From positions 25,524-64,487 of the forward strand of contig PMJR01000048.1 of the NCBI GenBank assembly GCA_003158475.1: DNA of 38,964 nt. The letters run 5' to 3'. This document shows, in pieces, positions 16,926-26,098 of this stretch. The position numbers and the translations under genes were made by a program. The notes under the pieces are model-generated. The model saw only the letters and a list, made by a program, of their open reading frames with translations. It was not told where the DNA came from and made no database searches. This DNA is from Ignavibacteriota bacterium (GTDB lineage Bacteria; Bacteroidota; Ignavibacteria; UBA10030; UBA6906). Positions within the stretch are counted from its first letter, which is position 1. Every line of letters begins with the position of its first letter.

Positions 16926-18613
16926 AAAATATACCGAGGCCCATTATGAAACCATTTGTCGCAGTTCTCATTGCCGGAATAGCCGTCATGATAACAGGAT
17001 GTTCGACTGAAAGGCCGCCGTCGGTCCTTGCCGCAAAGATCAAACGCTTCGCCCTCACGCCCGTCACCGGAGAGCTTTCGCAACTGAGCCCGGGGGACCG
17101 GCTCGCGCTCGTGAAGCTCGCCGAGGCCGCGCAGATCATAGACAGGATCTTCGCGCGGCAGGTCTGGAGCGGGAACCAGGCGCTCCGCCTGAAACTGGAG
17201 GCGGACAAGACTGCCGAAGGACTGGAGCAGCTCCACTATTATAACATCAACAGATCCCCCTGGTCCAACCTGGACCAGGACGAGCCGTTCGTCCCCGGCG
17301 TCCCGAAAGAGAAGCCCCCCGGCGCCAACTACTACCCGGAGGACATGACGAAGCAGGAATTCAACGACTGGGTAGGGACGCTCTCCGAGGCCGGAAAGAA
17401 AGAGGCGACAGGATTCTTCTCCGTGATCAGAAGGGACGCTTTGCGCCAGCTCCGGGCGGTCCCCTACAGCGAAGAGTACAGGGACCTGCTCCTTCCGGCC
17501 TCGGGCCTCCTCAAAGAGGCTGCGGCGCTCACCGACAACGCGTCCCTCAGGAATTTCCTGAACAAGCGGGCGGATGCGTTCCTGAGCAACGACTATTACG
17601 AGAGCGATGTGGCGTGGATGGATCTGGACAGCCCGATTGAGCCGACGATCGGACCCTACGAAGTGTACCTGGACGGCCTCTTTAATTACAAGGCGGCGTT
17701 CGAAGCGTACATCTGCATCCGGGATGACTCGTCAACCGCGAAGCTCGCATTCTTCTCGGCGCACCTGCAGGAGATCGAGAACGCCCTCCCGATCGAGCCG
17801 CGCTACAGAAATCCGAAGCTGGGCGCGCTCTCCCCCATCCGCGTAGTGGATGAAGTGATGACGGGAGGGGAGGCGCGTGAAGGCGTGCAGACGGCGGCAT
17901 TCAACCTCCCGAACGACGAGCGCGTGACCGCCGAGAAGGGGAGCAAGCGGGTGATGCTGAAAAACGTCCAGGAAGCCAAATTCATGACGATACTCAAGCC
18001 GATCGCGAGGATCGCGCTCGATCCCACGCAGCAGTCCTCCGTCGCCTTCGACCCATTCTTCACGCACACTCTCGCACATGAGCTCATGCACGGGCTCGGG
18101 CCCCACACGATCACGCTCAACGGGAAACAGACGACGGCCCGCCACGCGATGCAGGAACTGAGTTCGGCGATTGAAGAGGCGAAGGCCGACATCAGCGGGC
18201 TCTTTGCGCTCCAGTACATGATCGATCACGGGCTCATCGGGAAGTCGGTGGAAAAGCCGATGTACATCACCTACCTCGCCGGCATATTCCGTTCGGTCAG
18301 GTTCGGGATCAACGAGGCGCACGGAAAGGGGATGGCGATGCAGCTCAACTACCTCATGGACGAGGGAGCGATCGTCTACAACGAGGCAACGGGGCTTTTC
18401 TCCGCCGACATCGAGAAATTCAAGGCGGGCGCGAAGAAGCTGACGGGTGAGATCATGACGATACAGGCCGAGGGGAACTACGACAGGGGAAAGGAGCTGC
18501 TGAACAGGTACGCCGTCATCCGGCCTTCCCTTCAGCGAACGCTCGACAGGCTGGCCCCCCTCCCGGTGGATATTGAGCCGCAATTCGCCGACCTGAGCCG
18601 GCCGCCCGATTGA
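16922..18613 (+). CDS. M49-like (dipeptidyl peptidase III family) zinc peptidase, lipoprotein
   Basis: A 563-residue predicted lipoprotein: basic start, hydrophobic residues 11-25, and lipobox ITGC with the lipidated C27. The body resembles the DPP III-like zinc hydrolases found in Bacteroidota and fused to Nudix domains in plants. The metal site is HELMHGLGPH at 386-395, with H386 and H390 as ligands and E387 as base. EEAKAD at 418-423 supplies the third ligand. Classical DPP III has HExxGH (six residues) and EECRAE, so this has the shorter HExxH spacing. GTG or ATG starts lie further upstream, but ATG 16922 overlaps the larC stop (ATGA) and exposes the signal peptide. It probably cleaves short peptides in the periplasm or at the outer membrane. 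Confidence 0.85.
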   Translation: MKNIPRPIMKPFVAVLIAGIAVMITGCSTERPPSVLAAKIKRFALTPVTGELSQLSPGDRLALVKLAEAAQIIDRIFARQVWSGNQALRLKLEADKTAEGLEQLHYYNINRSPWSNLDQDEPFVPGVPKEKPPGANYYPEDMTKQEFNDWVGTLSEAGKKEATGFFSVIRRDALRQLRAVPYSEEYRDLLLPASGLLKEAAALTDNASLRNFLNKRADAFLSNDYYESDVAWMDLDSPIEPTIGPYEVYLDGLFNYKAAFEAYICIRDDSSTAKLAFFSAHLQEIENALPIEPRYRNPKLGALSPIRVVDEVMTGGEAREGVQTAAFNLPNDERVTAEKGSKRVMLKNVQEAKFMTILKPIARIALDPTQQSSVAFDPFFTHTLAHELMHGLGPHTITLNGKQTTARHAMQELSSAIEEAKADISGLFALQYMIDHGLIGKSVEKPMYITYLAGIFRSVRFGINEAHGKGMAMQLNYLMDEGAIVYNEATGLFSADIEKFKAGAKKLTGEIMTIQAEGNYDRGKELLNRYAVIRPSLQRTLDRLAPLPVDIEPQFADLSRPPD

Positions 18614-18635
18614 CCTCACAAGGAGGGGAGCACCC

Positions 18636-19412
18636 ATGAGCGTGCATCTGAAGAACAGGAATGTCTTCATCACCGGCGCAAGCAGCGGGATCGGAAAGGC
18701 ATGCGCTCTGGCATTCGCCCGGGAGGGTTCAAACCTCCTGCTCGCCGCCAGGCGGAAGGATCGGATCGACACTCTGGCCCGGAATCTGGAAAAGACGTAC
18801 GGCGTCATGACGCACAGCATCCAACTCGATGTGCGGAACCACGACGAGGTGGCCGCGGCGATCGGCTCACTCCCCCCGGCGTGGGATCATATCGACATCC
18901 TTCTCAACAATGCCGGGCTGAGCCGGGGGCTGACGAAACTCCAGGAGGGGGAGATACAGGACTGGGAAGAGATGATCGATACGAATGTCAAGGGTCTGCT
19001 CTACGTCACGCGTGCGGTCCTCCCGGCCATGGTCAGGAGGAACAGCGGGCACGTCATCAATATGGGTTCCATCGCCGGCCATGAGCTGTACCCGAACGGG
19101 AATGTGTACTGTGCAAGCAAGTACGCTGTGACCGCCATTTCACAGGGGTTGCGGATGGACCTCCTCGGGACCAACGTGCGGGTCAGTTCCGTGGACCCGG
19201 GACTCGTGGAGACCGAGTTCAGCGAGGTACGGTTCCGCGGGGATGCACAACGGGCCGCCCAGACCTACGCGAAGATGCGTCCTCTCCAGGGGGAGGACAT
19301 TGCCGAGATTGTGATTTTCTGCGCCACGCGCCCCCTCCACGTCGATATCGCACAAGTCATCGTGATGCCGACGGACCAGGCATCCGTCAACCACGTGCAC
19401 AGGTCCCCGTGA
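18636..19412 (+). CDS. Short-chain dehydrogenase, YdfG-like
   Basis: A 258-residue classical SDR. The cofactor loop TGASSGIG is at 13-20, NNAG at 91-94, and the catalytic S145, Y158 and K162 in YCASK. The basic residues AARRKDR after strand 2 suggest NADP(H). The sequence LNNAGLSRGLTKLQEG...DWEEMIDTNVKGLLYVTRAVLP and SVDPGLVETEFSEVRF resembles E. coli YdfG, a 3-hydroxy acid/serine dehydrogenase. It has a near-perfect ribosome site, AAGGAGGGG, before ATG 18636, 22 bases after the peptidase gene. The exact substrate is not determined by sequence. Confidence 0.93.
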   Translation: MSVHLKNRNVFITGASSGIGKACALAFAREGSNLLLAARRKDRIDTLARNLEKTYGVMTHSIQLDVRNHDEVAAAIGSLPPAWDHIDILLNNAGLSRGLTKLQEGEIQDWEEMIDTNVKGLLYVTRAVLPAMVRRNSGHVINMGSIAGHELYPNGNVYCASKYAVTAISQGLRMDLLGTNVRVSSVDPGLVETEFSEVRFRGDAQRAAQTYAKMRPLQGEDIAEIVIFCATRPLHVDIAQVIVMPTDQASVNHVHRSP

Positions 19413-19696
19413 AGTCCGGAACGGCACCGGGCGCAGCGGCGAAGGACCTGCACCTTTTCACGCACGAGAACCTTCTCGAACAGCTCCGAGCGGCTCCTTT
19501 CGGGCTCGGAGCGTATACGCTCAGGTTCTACTCCGAAAACGGAAAACCTGTCAACAGGGTGACGCCGGCGCTGTCCGAGTTTTTTCTCTACCCCTCGGGG
19601 GGAACGCTCAGGGACAGCGCGTTCAACCTTGTGTTTTACGATTCGCGGTACGACACCTACCGCGGATTCAAACCCCCACACCTGAAGAAACCCTGA
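19409..19696 (+). CDS. Small protein of unknown function
   Basis: A 95-residue protein starting at GTG 19409, overlapping the dehydrogenase stop (GTGA), and ending 2 bases before murB. The first ~15 residues are Ala/Gly-rich and the rest is a soluble, aromatic-rich chain (LGAYTLRFYSENGKPVNRVTPALSEFFLYPSGG, NLVFYDSRYDTYRGF). I recognise no domain, metal site or membrane segment. The tight fit between two genes and the absence of a competing frame support it being translated. It could be a partial homologue of a larger domain. Confidence 0.6.
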   Translation: MKSGTAPGAAAKDLHLFTHENLLEQLRAAPFGLGAYTLRFYSENGKPVNRVTPALSEFFLYPSGGTLRDSAFNLVFYDSRYDTYRGFKPPHLKKP

Positions 19697-19698
19697 CG

Positions 19699-20769
19699 AT
19701 GTCTTTACCACCTGCCTGCATTACAGCGAACGAGATGCTGGCGCCGTATACCACGATGGGGCTCGGGGGACCTGCCCGGTGGTTCGCCCGCTGTACGAGC
19801 GTCGAAGAGGTGCGTGCGAGCCTTCTGTTCGCACAGGGGGAGGGATTTCCCGTGCAGGTGTTCTCCGGCGGGAGCAATATTATTTTCGCGGATGAAGGAT
19901 TTGACGGGTTGGTGCTGAACGTCGCTCTCCGCAGCTTCCGCGAAAAGGAATCCAGCGACAAAGCGGATCTGATTGTCGGAGCGGGAGAGCCCTGGGACCG
20001 TGTCGTCGTCCGCGCGGCCGAGAAGGGATGGGGAGGGATCGAATGCCTCTCCGGCATCCCGGGGTCGACCGGGGGAACCCCCGTCCAGAACGTGGGGGCG
20101 TACGGCCAGGATGTCGGCGAGACCCTCACCTCCCTTCGCGCACTTGATCGACGCACGCTTACCGAGAGGGAGTTTTCACGCAACGAGTGCGGATTCGGAT
20201 ACAGGGAGAGCCGGTTCAAAGGGCCCGATGCCGGTCTGTTCATCATCACCGAGGTCCGCTTTCGCCTGACGAGGAACATGCAACCGGAGATTCGCTACCC
20301 CGAGCTCGCGCGGGAACTGGATGCGCGGGGGGTCGCGGAACGCCTCACGCCCGCGGATGTCCGGTCTGCTGTCCTGGCACTGCGGCGGAAGAAGTCGATG
20401 GTGGTCGACGCGGCAGATGCGAATTCCCGGTCCGTCGGTTCGTTTTTTACGAACCCGGTTGTCACGAAGACATTTCTCGAAGAGAAACTGAAAGGTCTCC
20501 CCATCCCCGCATACCCCGCCCCGGGGGGGATCAAGCTTTCCGCGGCGTGGCTCGTGGAGCACGCGGGGTTCCCCAAAGGGTTCCGCGCGGGGGGAGCGGG
20601 GATCTCGGAGCACCATGCCCTGGCGATCGTCAACCGCGGGGGGAAGACAAGCGATGTGATGGGACTTGCCGGGGAGATTGAAGAGGCGGTCGAGCGGAAA
20701 TTCGGCATACGCCTCGCGAGAGAGCCGGTGGTCGTACGGTACAAACCAGGGAAAGAACAGACCGCGTGA
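19699..20769 (+). CDS. murB: UDP-N-acetylenolpyruvoylglucosamine reductase
   Basis: FAD- and NADPH-dependent reduction of UDP-GlcNAc-enolpyruvate to UDP-MurNAc in peptidoglycan synthesis. The protein is 356 residues, the length of type I (E. coli-like) MurB. FAD-binding features are the opening TTMGLGGPARWF, VFSGGSNIIFADEGFDG, and GIPGSTGGTPVQNVGAYGQDV. RSVGSFFTNPVV contains the catalytic Ser that protonates the substrate. The long YRESRFKG segment and AWLVEHAGFPKGFRAGGAGISEHHALAIVN are also type I traits. It overlaps the HAD gene by four bases (GTGA). Not clustered with other mur genes here. Confidence 0.96.
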   Translation: MSLPPACITANEMLAPYTTMGLGGPARWFARCTSVEEVRASLLFAQGEGFPVQVFSGGSNIIFADEGFDGLVLNVALRSFREKESSDKADLIVGAGEPWDRVVVRAAEKGWGGIECLSGIPGSTGGTPVQNVGAYGQDVGETLTSLRALDRRTLTEREFSRNECGFGYRESRFKGPDAGLFIITEVRFRLTRNMQPEIRYPELARELDARGVAERLTPADVRSAVLALRRKKSMVVDAADANSRSVGSFFTNPVVTKTFLEEKLKGLPIPAYPAPGGIKLSAAWLVEHAGFPKGFRAGGAGISEHHALAIVNRGGKTSDVMGLAGEIEEAVERKFGIRLAREPVVVRYKPGKEQTA

Positions 20770-21383
20770 GCGTCGACGCGGTCATATTCGATTTCGGGCG
20801 GGTCATAAGCGATTTCGATATCGGGAAATTCATCGAACGAGCCGCGCATTCTTCGACTCTCTCCCCGGCCGCCTTGAAGGCAACGATGGCACAATCGATG
20901 CAAATGGCCGGGAGGTATGAGACGGGGCTGATGACTTCCCGGGAGTTTTACACGAACGTGTGCAGGCTCGCTTCCCTTACGATGTCAGAACAGGAGTTCG
21001 TCAGGGCGTACACGGACATATTCACGCCGAAACCTCCGACGCTTTCCCTTGTCAGGCAGCTCAAGGGACGGTACAGGCTCGGACTCCTCTCGAACACCAG
21101 CGAGTGGCACTTTGAGTTCGGCATCAAACCGGTCGTGATCTTTCCTCTTTTTGACGCCGTGACGCTTTCGTTCGAGGTCCACGCGATGAAACCGGACCCG
21201 AGGATTTACGCCGACATGCTTGCGAAGCTGGCTCTCCCGGCGGAGGCCTGCGTGTATATCGACGACGTCTCGGAGAATGTGACGGCGGCACGCGAGCTCG
21301 GAATGCACGGGATCCACTACACAACGCACGAGAGACTGATCGAAGACCTGGCGAAAGCCGGGGTGGAAGTACCACCGCACTGA
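20766..21383 (+). CDS. HAD-superfamily hydrolase (YihX-like)
   Basis: A 205-residue HAD subfamily IA hydrolase starting at GTG 20766 inside the murB stop. Motif I is IFDFGRV with nucleophile D9 and Gly (G11) where most phosphatases have the second Asp. This DFG form is common in YihX-like and epoxide-hydrolase N-domain-like members. Motif II is LLSNTSEWH, motif III the Lys in AMKPDPRIY, and motif IV VYIDDVSEN. Such proteins often dephosphorylate sugar phosphates; YihX acts on glucose-1-phosphate. The substrate here is unknown. It is probably coupled to murB translation. Confidence 0.88.
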   Translation: MSVDAVIFDFGRVISDFDIGKFIERAAHSSTLSPAALKATMAQSMQMAGRYETGLMTSREFYTNVCRLASLTMSEQEFVRAYTDIFTPKPPTLSLVRQLKGRYRLGLLSNTSEWHFEFGIKPVVIFPLFDAVTLSFEVHAMKPDPRIYADMLAKLALPAEACVYIDDVSENVTAARELGMHGIHYTTHERLIEDLAKAGVEVPPH

Positions 21384-21392
21384 GAGGATATC

Positions 21393-21755
21393 ATGCCAAC
21401 GCTCGTCCCCGCTCCCACGCGCATCGAAGCGGCCGGAAACAAGCCGAAGATTATCGAGGAGTTCATCGGAAGAGTGAATTCCGGGACCGCCGCGGTAAGC
21501 CTCGCCCGCATGAAAAGCCCGCCGGGATGGCTCGAACCCGCTCAGACTCCGCTGTTCGACGAATACACGCTCGTCCTGAACGGCATGCTCCGTGTGACGC
21601 ACGGATCCGGCGCCATCGACGTGCGGGCCGGACAGGCGGTGATCGCACACAAGGGGGAGTGGGTCCAGTATTCCTCCCCCGGTCCGGAGGGGGCCGAATA
21701 TATTGCCGTGTGCCTCCCCGCGTTCTCTCCCGACACTGTCCGGCGGGAGGAGTGA
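21393..21755 (+). CDS. Cupin-domain protein
   Basis: A 120-residue single-domain cupin. The segment PAQTPLFDEYTLVLNGMLRVTHG with DVRAGQAVIAHKGEWVQYSSP fits the two conserved cupin motifs. The usual metal ligands are only partly visible: the Glu in FDEYTLVLNG and His in AHKGEWV remain, but the HxH pair of motif 1 is missing. It starts at ATG 21393 with GAGAGGA just upstream, 9 bases after the HAD gene. Possibly a sugar or small-molecule binding protein; no specific function can be assigned. Confidence 0.82.
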   Translation: MPTLVPAPTRIEAAGNKPKIIEEFIGRVNSGTAAVSLARMKSPPGWLEPAQTPLFDEYTLVLNGMLRVTHGSGAIDVRAGQAVIAHKGEWVQYSSPGPEGAEYIAVCLPAFSPDTVRREE

Positions 21756-21839
21756 GCCCGTGAGAAGCCCGGCCCGATCTCATCACCTCCATTTCCCTCT
21801 TCCGCTTGTTCTTCAGCGACGATTTCTTCATATTTTGCA

Positions 21840-24371
21840 ATGGATCGTTTCGCGAACGTGTCTCTCCCCGTCAGCCTCGACAGGGAGTTTACCTACCTCA
21901 TCCCCCCCGAACTCGAGAACGCCGCACTCGTCGGGACCCGTGCCGTCGTCCCCTTCGGCCGCAAATACGCGACGGGACTGATCACCGGACTCCCCGCGAA
22001 CACCACCGTTACCGGACTCAAGCCCCTCCACGACGTCATCGATCCCGCGCCGATCGTATCGGAGGAGCTCCTGTGGCTCTGCCGCTGGATCGCGGGCTAT
22101 TATCTCGCTCCGCTGGGGAATGTCCTGAAGGCGGCGATGCCGCAGGGGTTCTCCCCTTCGAGCAAACGGATCGTGCGCCCGCTGGAAGCGCTGACTCAGG
22201 CAGCGCTGGAGGATCTGAAGAGCCGCGCTCCGAAACAGGCGGAAGCGGCGGCGTTCATACGGGGGAAGGGGGAAGTGTCCGCGCGCGAGGTTCAGAAAAA
22301 GACCGGCGCGCGGCAGGTGAACGCCCTATTGAACGAACTCGTCCGCGCCGGGCTCGTCGAATCGGAGGAGTACATCCCCCGGCCGGCGGTGAAACCGAAA
22401 TTCGTGGAGATGGTCCGGAGGGATCTCCTGAGCGATTCGGCGCTCAGGGGTGCGCTGGATTCCCTCCCTCCACGCAGGAAGAAAGTCCGCGGTCTCCTCG
22501 AGGAGCTGCTCGCCACGGGGGGCGTGACGGCGGCCAGCACGCAGGTCAGCGACCTCCTGCGCCACACGGGAGCCTCGCTGACACAGTTCCGCGAACTTGT
22601 CAGTTCCGGCGTCATTACCACGGAACGCGTCGAGGTGTCGCGCGAGCAGGATTTCGGCACGGAACTGCAGACGCTCGGGATAGTGCTGAACGACGCACAG
22701 GGGAATGTGCTTTCCGCGCTGACGGGGGCGATGGAGCGGGGGGAGGGGGGAACATTTCTCATACACGGCGTGACGGGAAGCGGGAAGACACAGGTCTACA
22801 TCGAGGCGATACGTTTTTGCCTGTCCCAACGGAAGACGGCGATCGTCCTCGTCCCCGAGATTTCTCTCACCCCCCAGATGGTGCGCCGGTTCAAATCGCA
22901 CTTCGGCGCCGATGTCGCGGTGGTGCATAGCCGCATGTCGCCCGGCGAGAGGCATGACGCCTGGCGGAGGGGATACCGGGGGGACGCAAGGATCGTGATC
23001 GGTCCAAGGTCCGCCGTGTTTGCACCGCTTGCGAACCTGGGGCTGATCGTGGTCGACGAGGAGCACGAAGCGTCTTACAAACAGTTCGATTCCTCTCCCC
23101 GCTATAACGCCCGCGACGTCGCCGTGGTCCGCGGGGGACACGCGGGAGCCGTCGTCGTTCTCGGGTCTGCGACGCCGAGCCTGGAAAGCTACAGCAATGC
23201 GGAGTCCGGGAAGTACACGCTGCTGGCGATGCCCCGGAGGATCGACGACGTCCCGATGCCGTCCATCGCAGTCGTGGATATGACCGCCGAACGGAAACGC
23301 CTGTATGCGGCGGCAAAGGAGGCCCTTCCCCCCGATCAGAGAGCGCTGCTGAAAAAATTCGTCCAGCCTTCGATCTCGACGGTCCTGCGGGAAAAGATAC
23401 GGGAGCGCCTGGAGCGGAAGGAAGGGGTGATACTGCTTCAGAACCGCCGGGGGTTTGCGCCGTTCGTGGAGTGCGCGGAATGCGGCTACGCCGAGATGTG
23501 CGACAACTGCAACGTCACGCTCACGTATCACCTCGCGAAGAAACACCTACGCTGCCATTACTGCGGGATGATCCGCACCCCGCACATACTCTGCCCCACG
23601 TGCGGCGGGGCGGACATCAGGCTACGCGGGATCGGCACGCAGAAAGTCGAAGAGGAGCTCTCGCACACTTTCCCCGGAGCCCGCGTCCAGCGCATGGACA
23701 TGGACTCGACGGCAGGGAAGGGGGCGCACGACAGGATTCTCCGCTCGTTTGCAAGCGGGGACGCGGACATACTCCTGGGGACGCAAATGGTCGCCAAGGG
23801 GCTCGATTTCGCCCGCGTCACTCTCGTGGGGGTGATATCGGCGGATACGCAGATGCTCCTCCCGGATTTCAGGTCCTCGGAGAGGACGTTCCAGCTCCTG
23901 ACGCAGGTGGCGGGACGGGCGGGACGGAGCGTGCTCAAGGGGGAGGTGCTCATTCAGACACACCAACCCCGACATTACACGCTGGAGCACGTGCTTGACG
24001 GCGATTTCAGGGCTTTCTACGATGAAGAGCTCCGCTCTCGCCGGGAGCTTTCCTATCCGCCGTTCTCGCGGCTCATCCTTGTGGAAACGCGGGGGGTGAA
24101 CGAAGAGCAAGTCCGGATCGAGGCGGAACGGTTCGCCCGGGCTCTCCAGGAGCAGGGGACGCGCGCGACGCTCCTGGGACCTGCCCCAGCGGTGATAAGC
24201 AAGATCGACAAGAAACACCGCTGGCATCTCATCCTGAAATGCATCAAGGAGGAAGATCCCTCGGGGAGCGGGGTACGGGAGGCGCTTCACAGGGCGATGG
24301 AAAAGACAGCCTCCGGGCGAAAAGGGGAAGTTCAACTCATCGTTGACGTCGATCCGGCGGGACTTATGTAG
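21840..24371 (+). CDS. priA: Primosomal protein N' (replication restart helicase)
   Basis: A 3'-to-5' superfamily 2 DNA helicase that recognises stalled forks and reloads the replisome. The protein is 843 residues (E. coli 732), with an N-terminal DNA-binding domain (VSLPVSLDREFTYLIP, VPFGRKYATGLI) and a winged-helix region. Walker A is GVTGSGKT near residue 310 and the DEEH box VVDEEHEASYKQ near 405. The zinc module has eight cysteines between about residues 545 and 590 (CAECGYAEMCDNC...CHYC...CPTC). Helicase motifs follow (GTQMVAKGLDFARVTLVGVISADT, RTFQLLTQVAGRAGR). No clear ribosome site precedes ATG 21840, and the 84-base gap after the cupin gene may hold a promoter that I cannot define. 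Confidence 0.97.
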   Translation: MDRFANVSLPVSLDREFTYLIPPELENAALVGTRAVVPFGRKYATGLITGLPANTTVTGLKPLHDVIDPAPIVSEELLWLCRWIAGYYLAPLGNVLKAAMPQGFSPSSKRIVRPLEALTQAALEDLKSRAPKQAEAAAFIRGKGEVSAREVQKKTGARQVNALLNELVRAGLVESEEYIPRPAVKPKFVEMVRRDLLSDSALRGALDSLPPRRKKVRGLLEELLATGGVTAASTQVSDLLRHTGASLTQFRELVSSGVITTERVEVSREQDFGTELQTLGIVLNDAQGNVLSALTGAMERGEGGTFLIHGVTGSGKTQVYIEAIRFCLSQRKTAIVLVPEISLTPQMVRRFKSHFGADVAVVHSRMSPGERHDAWRRGYRGDARIVIGPRSAVFAPLANLGLIVVDEEHEASYKQFDSSPRYNARDVAVVRGGHAGAVVVLGSATPSLESYSNAESGKYTLLAMPRRIDDVPMPSIAVVDMTAERKRLYAAAKEALPPDQRALLKKFVQPSISTVLREKIRERLERKEGVILLQNRRGFAPFVECAECGYAEMCDNCNVTLTYHLAKKHLRCHYCGMIRTPHILCPTCGGADIRLRGIGTQKVEEELSHTFPGARVQRMDMDSTAGKGAHDRILRSFASGDADILLGTQMVAKGLDFARVTLVGVISADTQMLLPDFRSSERTFQLLTQVAGRAGRSVLKGEVLIQTHQPRHYTLEHVLDGDFRAFYDEELRSRRELSYPPFSRLILVETRGVNEEQVRIEAERFARALQEQGTRATLLGPAPAVISKIDKKHRWHLILKCIKEEDPSGSGVREALHRAMEKTASGRKGEVQLIVDVDPAGLM

Positions 24372-24501
24372 CTCGCCACGCAAGCCTGAGACTGACATCG
24401 GAGGGGATCTGATGGACTGACAACAACGCGCTTGAACATACGCTGAAACTCCTGCGGGTACCGCCCGTGAAGAATTGACCGGAAATCACTATCATACTCC
24501 T

Positions 24502-25734
24502 ATGAAACAGAATACGACAAGCGCGGCGCTGACGAGACTCTCCGAGGCCTACATACGGCTCGTCCTCCTCGTGGGCGGGCATGACGGCGATTACGTGGAC
24601 GCCTATTACGGACCAGATTCTCTCAAAGAGGAGAAGCTCCCCCTCGAGACGATCCGCAAACGCGCCGCGGGGGCGATTGCGGAGCTGAAGATGCTCTCGC
24701 CGACGCGGATGGACGGCATGGTCAGGCTCCGCCACATGTACCTCCTGCGCCAGCTCCAGTCGCTCGTGGCGCGCGTCGATCTTCTCGGCGGGAAGACGAT
24801 GACGTTCGACGAGGAGTCGCAGTCGCTCTACGACGCGACGGCTCCGACGCACACTGAGGAGCATTTTAAAGAGATACTCGCGGAGTTGGGGTCGGCGCTC
24901 CCTGGAAAGGGAAGCGTGCCCGAGCGGTTCGAGGCATACAGGACCGGATTCGTGGTTCCCCCGGATAAACTCGACCGCGTGTTCACCGCTGCCGTCGAGG
25001 AAAGCCGGAAACGGACGGCTGCAAGAATCACGCTCCCCGAAGGGGAGAACTTTACCGTGGAGTACGTGACGGGCAAATCCTGGAGCGGCTACAACTGGTT
25101 CAAAGGAAACCTCCACAGTCTGATCCAGGTGAATACCGACCTCCCGATCACGGTGGACAGGGCGGTGGACCTTGCAAGTCACGAAGGATACCCGGGGCAC
25201 CATGTTTACAATTCGCTCCTCGAAACGCATCTCGTGCGGGGAAGGAAGTGGATGGAGTTCACGGTCTACCCGCTGTTCAGCCCGCAGTCGCTTATTGCCG
25301 AGGGGACGGCGAATTTCGGCATCGACATGGCGTTCCCGGGAGAGGAACGTGTCGAGTTTGAACGGGAGGTTCTTTTCCCCCTGGCGGGCTTTCCGGGCAG
25401 CGGCGCGGCGGAATACTACAGGATCCACGGACTGTTTCTCAAGCTCGCATACGCGGGGAACGAAGCCGCGCGGAAGTATCTCGACGGGGAGTGTACGCGG
25501 GAGAATGCGGTGGAATACCTGATGAGCTATGCGCTCATGTCTCGGGACCGGGCGCTGCAACGGACGATGTTCTTCGACAAGTACCGGAGCTATGTGATCA
25601 ACTACAACCTCGGGCAGGACATGGTAAAAAGGTACATCGAGTCCGCGGGGGGGGTTCCAAGGAAGCCCGACCTGCGGTGGAAAATATTCGAGGAGCTCAT
25701 TTCTTCGCCGCGACTGCCGTCAGGTCTTCTGTAA
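24502..25734 (+). CDS. DUF885-family metallopeptidase-like protein
   Basis: A 410-residue soluble protein of the DUF885 group, thought to be zinc peptidases related to M32-type enzymes. The key motif is DLASHEGYPGHHVYNSLLE, giving HExxxHH, and further on QSLIAEGTANFGIDMAF supplies the presumed third ligand Glu. No signal peptide is seen, so it probably acts in the cytoplasm, in contrast to many DUF885 lipoproteins. An upstream TTG at 24475 is in frame, but ATG 24502 is preferred. The 130-base gap after priA shows no recognisable element. The last 15 bases overlap the convergent DUF2304 gene. Substrate unknown. Confidence 0.85.
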   Translation: MKQNTTSAALTRLSEAYIRLVLLVGGHDGDYVDAYYGPDSLKEEKLPLETIRKRAAGAIAELKMLSPTRMDGMVRLRHMYLLRQLQSLVARVDLLGGKTMTFDEESQSLYDATAPTHTEEHFKEILAELGSALPGKGSVPERFEAYRTGFVVPPDKLDRVFTAAVEESRKRTAARITLPEGENFTVEYVTGKSWSGYNWFKGNLHSLIQVNTDLPITVDRAVDLASHEGYPGHHVYNSLLETHLVRGRKWMEFTVYPLFSPQSLIAEGTANFGIDMAFPGEERVEFEREVLFPLAGFPGSGAAEYYRIHGLFLKLAYAGNEAARKYLDGECTRENAVEYLMSYALMSRDRALQRTMFFDKYRSYVINYNLGQDMVKRYIESAGGVPRKPDLRWKIFEELISSPRLPSGLL

Positions 25735-26082
25735 TTCGCGCAGTTCGTTGCGGAGCAGGGCGATTTCCTGGGCGAGGACCCTGTGCTGATGCTCGAGCCT
25801 TGTCGCCACAACGGAAAGATGCACGAGGAATATGGTGACCCCGAACAGAGCGGCCAGAAATATGAGAGACGGGGCGTAAAAGACGCCGAGGAACGCGGCC
25901 ATCTGTTCGAGCCCGGCCCGCCAGAACGACAGGACGAGCAGCACGACCGTACACACTATCCACAGGACGGCGTATTCTTCTGTCAGCTTTCCTTTCAGTA
26001 TCAACCTCCCTATCAGCAACAGGAAGAAGACACTTCCGATGATACTGAGGATCTGAATCCGAAGAGGGACGACGGTATCCAT
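25720..26082 (-). CDS. DUF2304 small membrane protein
   Basis: A 120-residue membrane protein with three hydrophobic helices (residues ~8-28, ~40-57, ~66-90) and a charged C-terminal coiled-coil-like tail (TRLEHQHRVLAQEIALLRNELRELQ). The sequence LTEEYAVLWIVCTVVLLVLSF is typical of DUF2304. These proteins are usually found beside a polyprenyl-phosphate GT2 glycosyltransferase, as here, where the GT2 gene ends 16 bases before this start. A role as membrane partner of that transferase is an inference from context. Confidence 0.85.
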   Translation of the reverse strand: MDTVVPLRIQILSIIGSVFFLLLIGRLILKGKLTEEYAVLWIVCTVVLLVLSFWRAGLEQMAAFLGVFYAPSLIFLAALFGVTIFLVHLSVVATRLEHQHRVLAQEIALLRNELRELQKT

Positions 26083-26098
26083 GGCTTCTTCCTTCCGG

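Noticed and set aside
21756-21839. Promoter before priA (TTGTTC and TATTTT)
   Set aside because: Spacing is 19 bases and the second box would end 3 bases before the start codon, leaving no leader.
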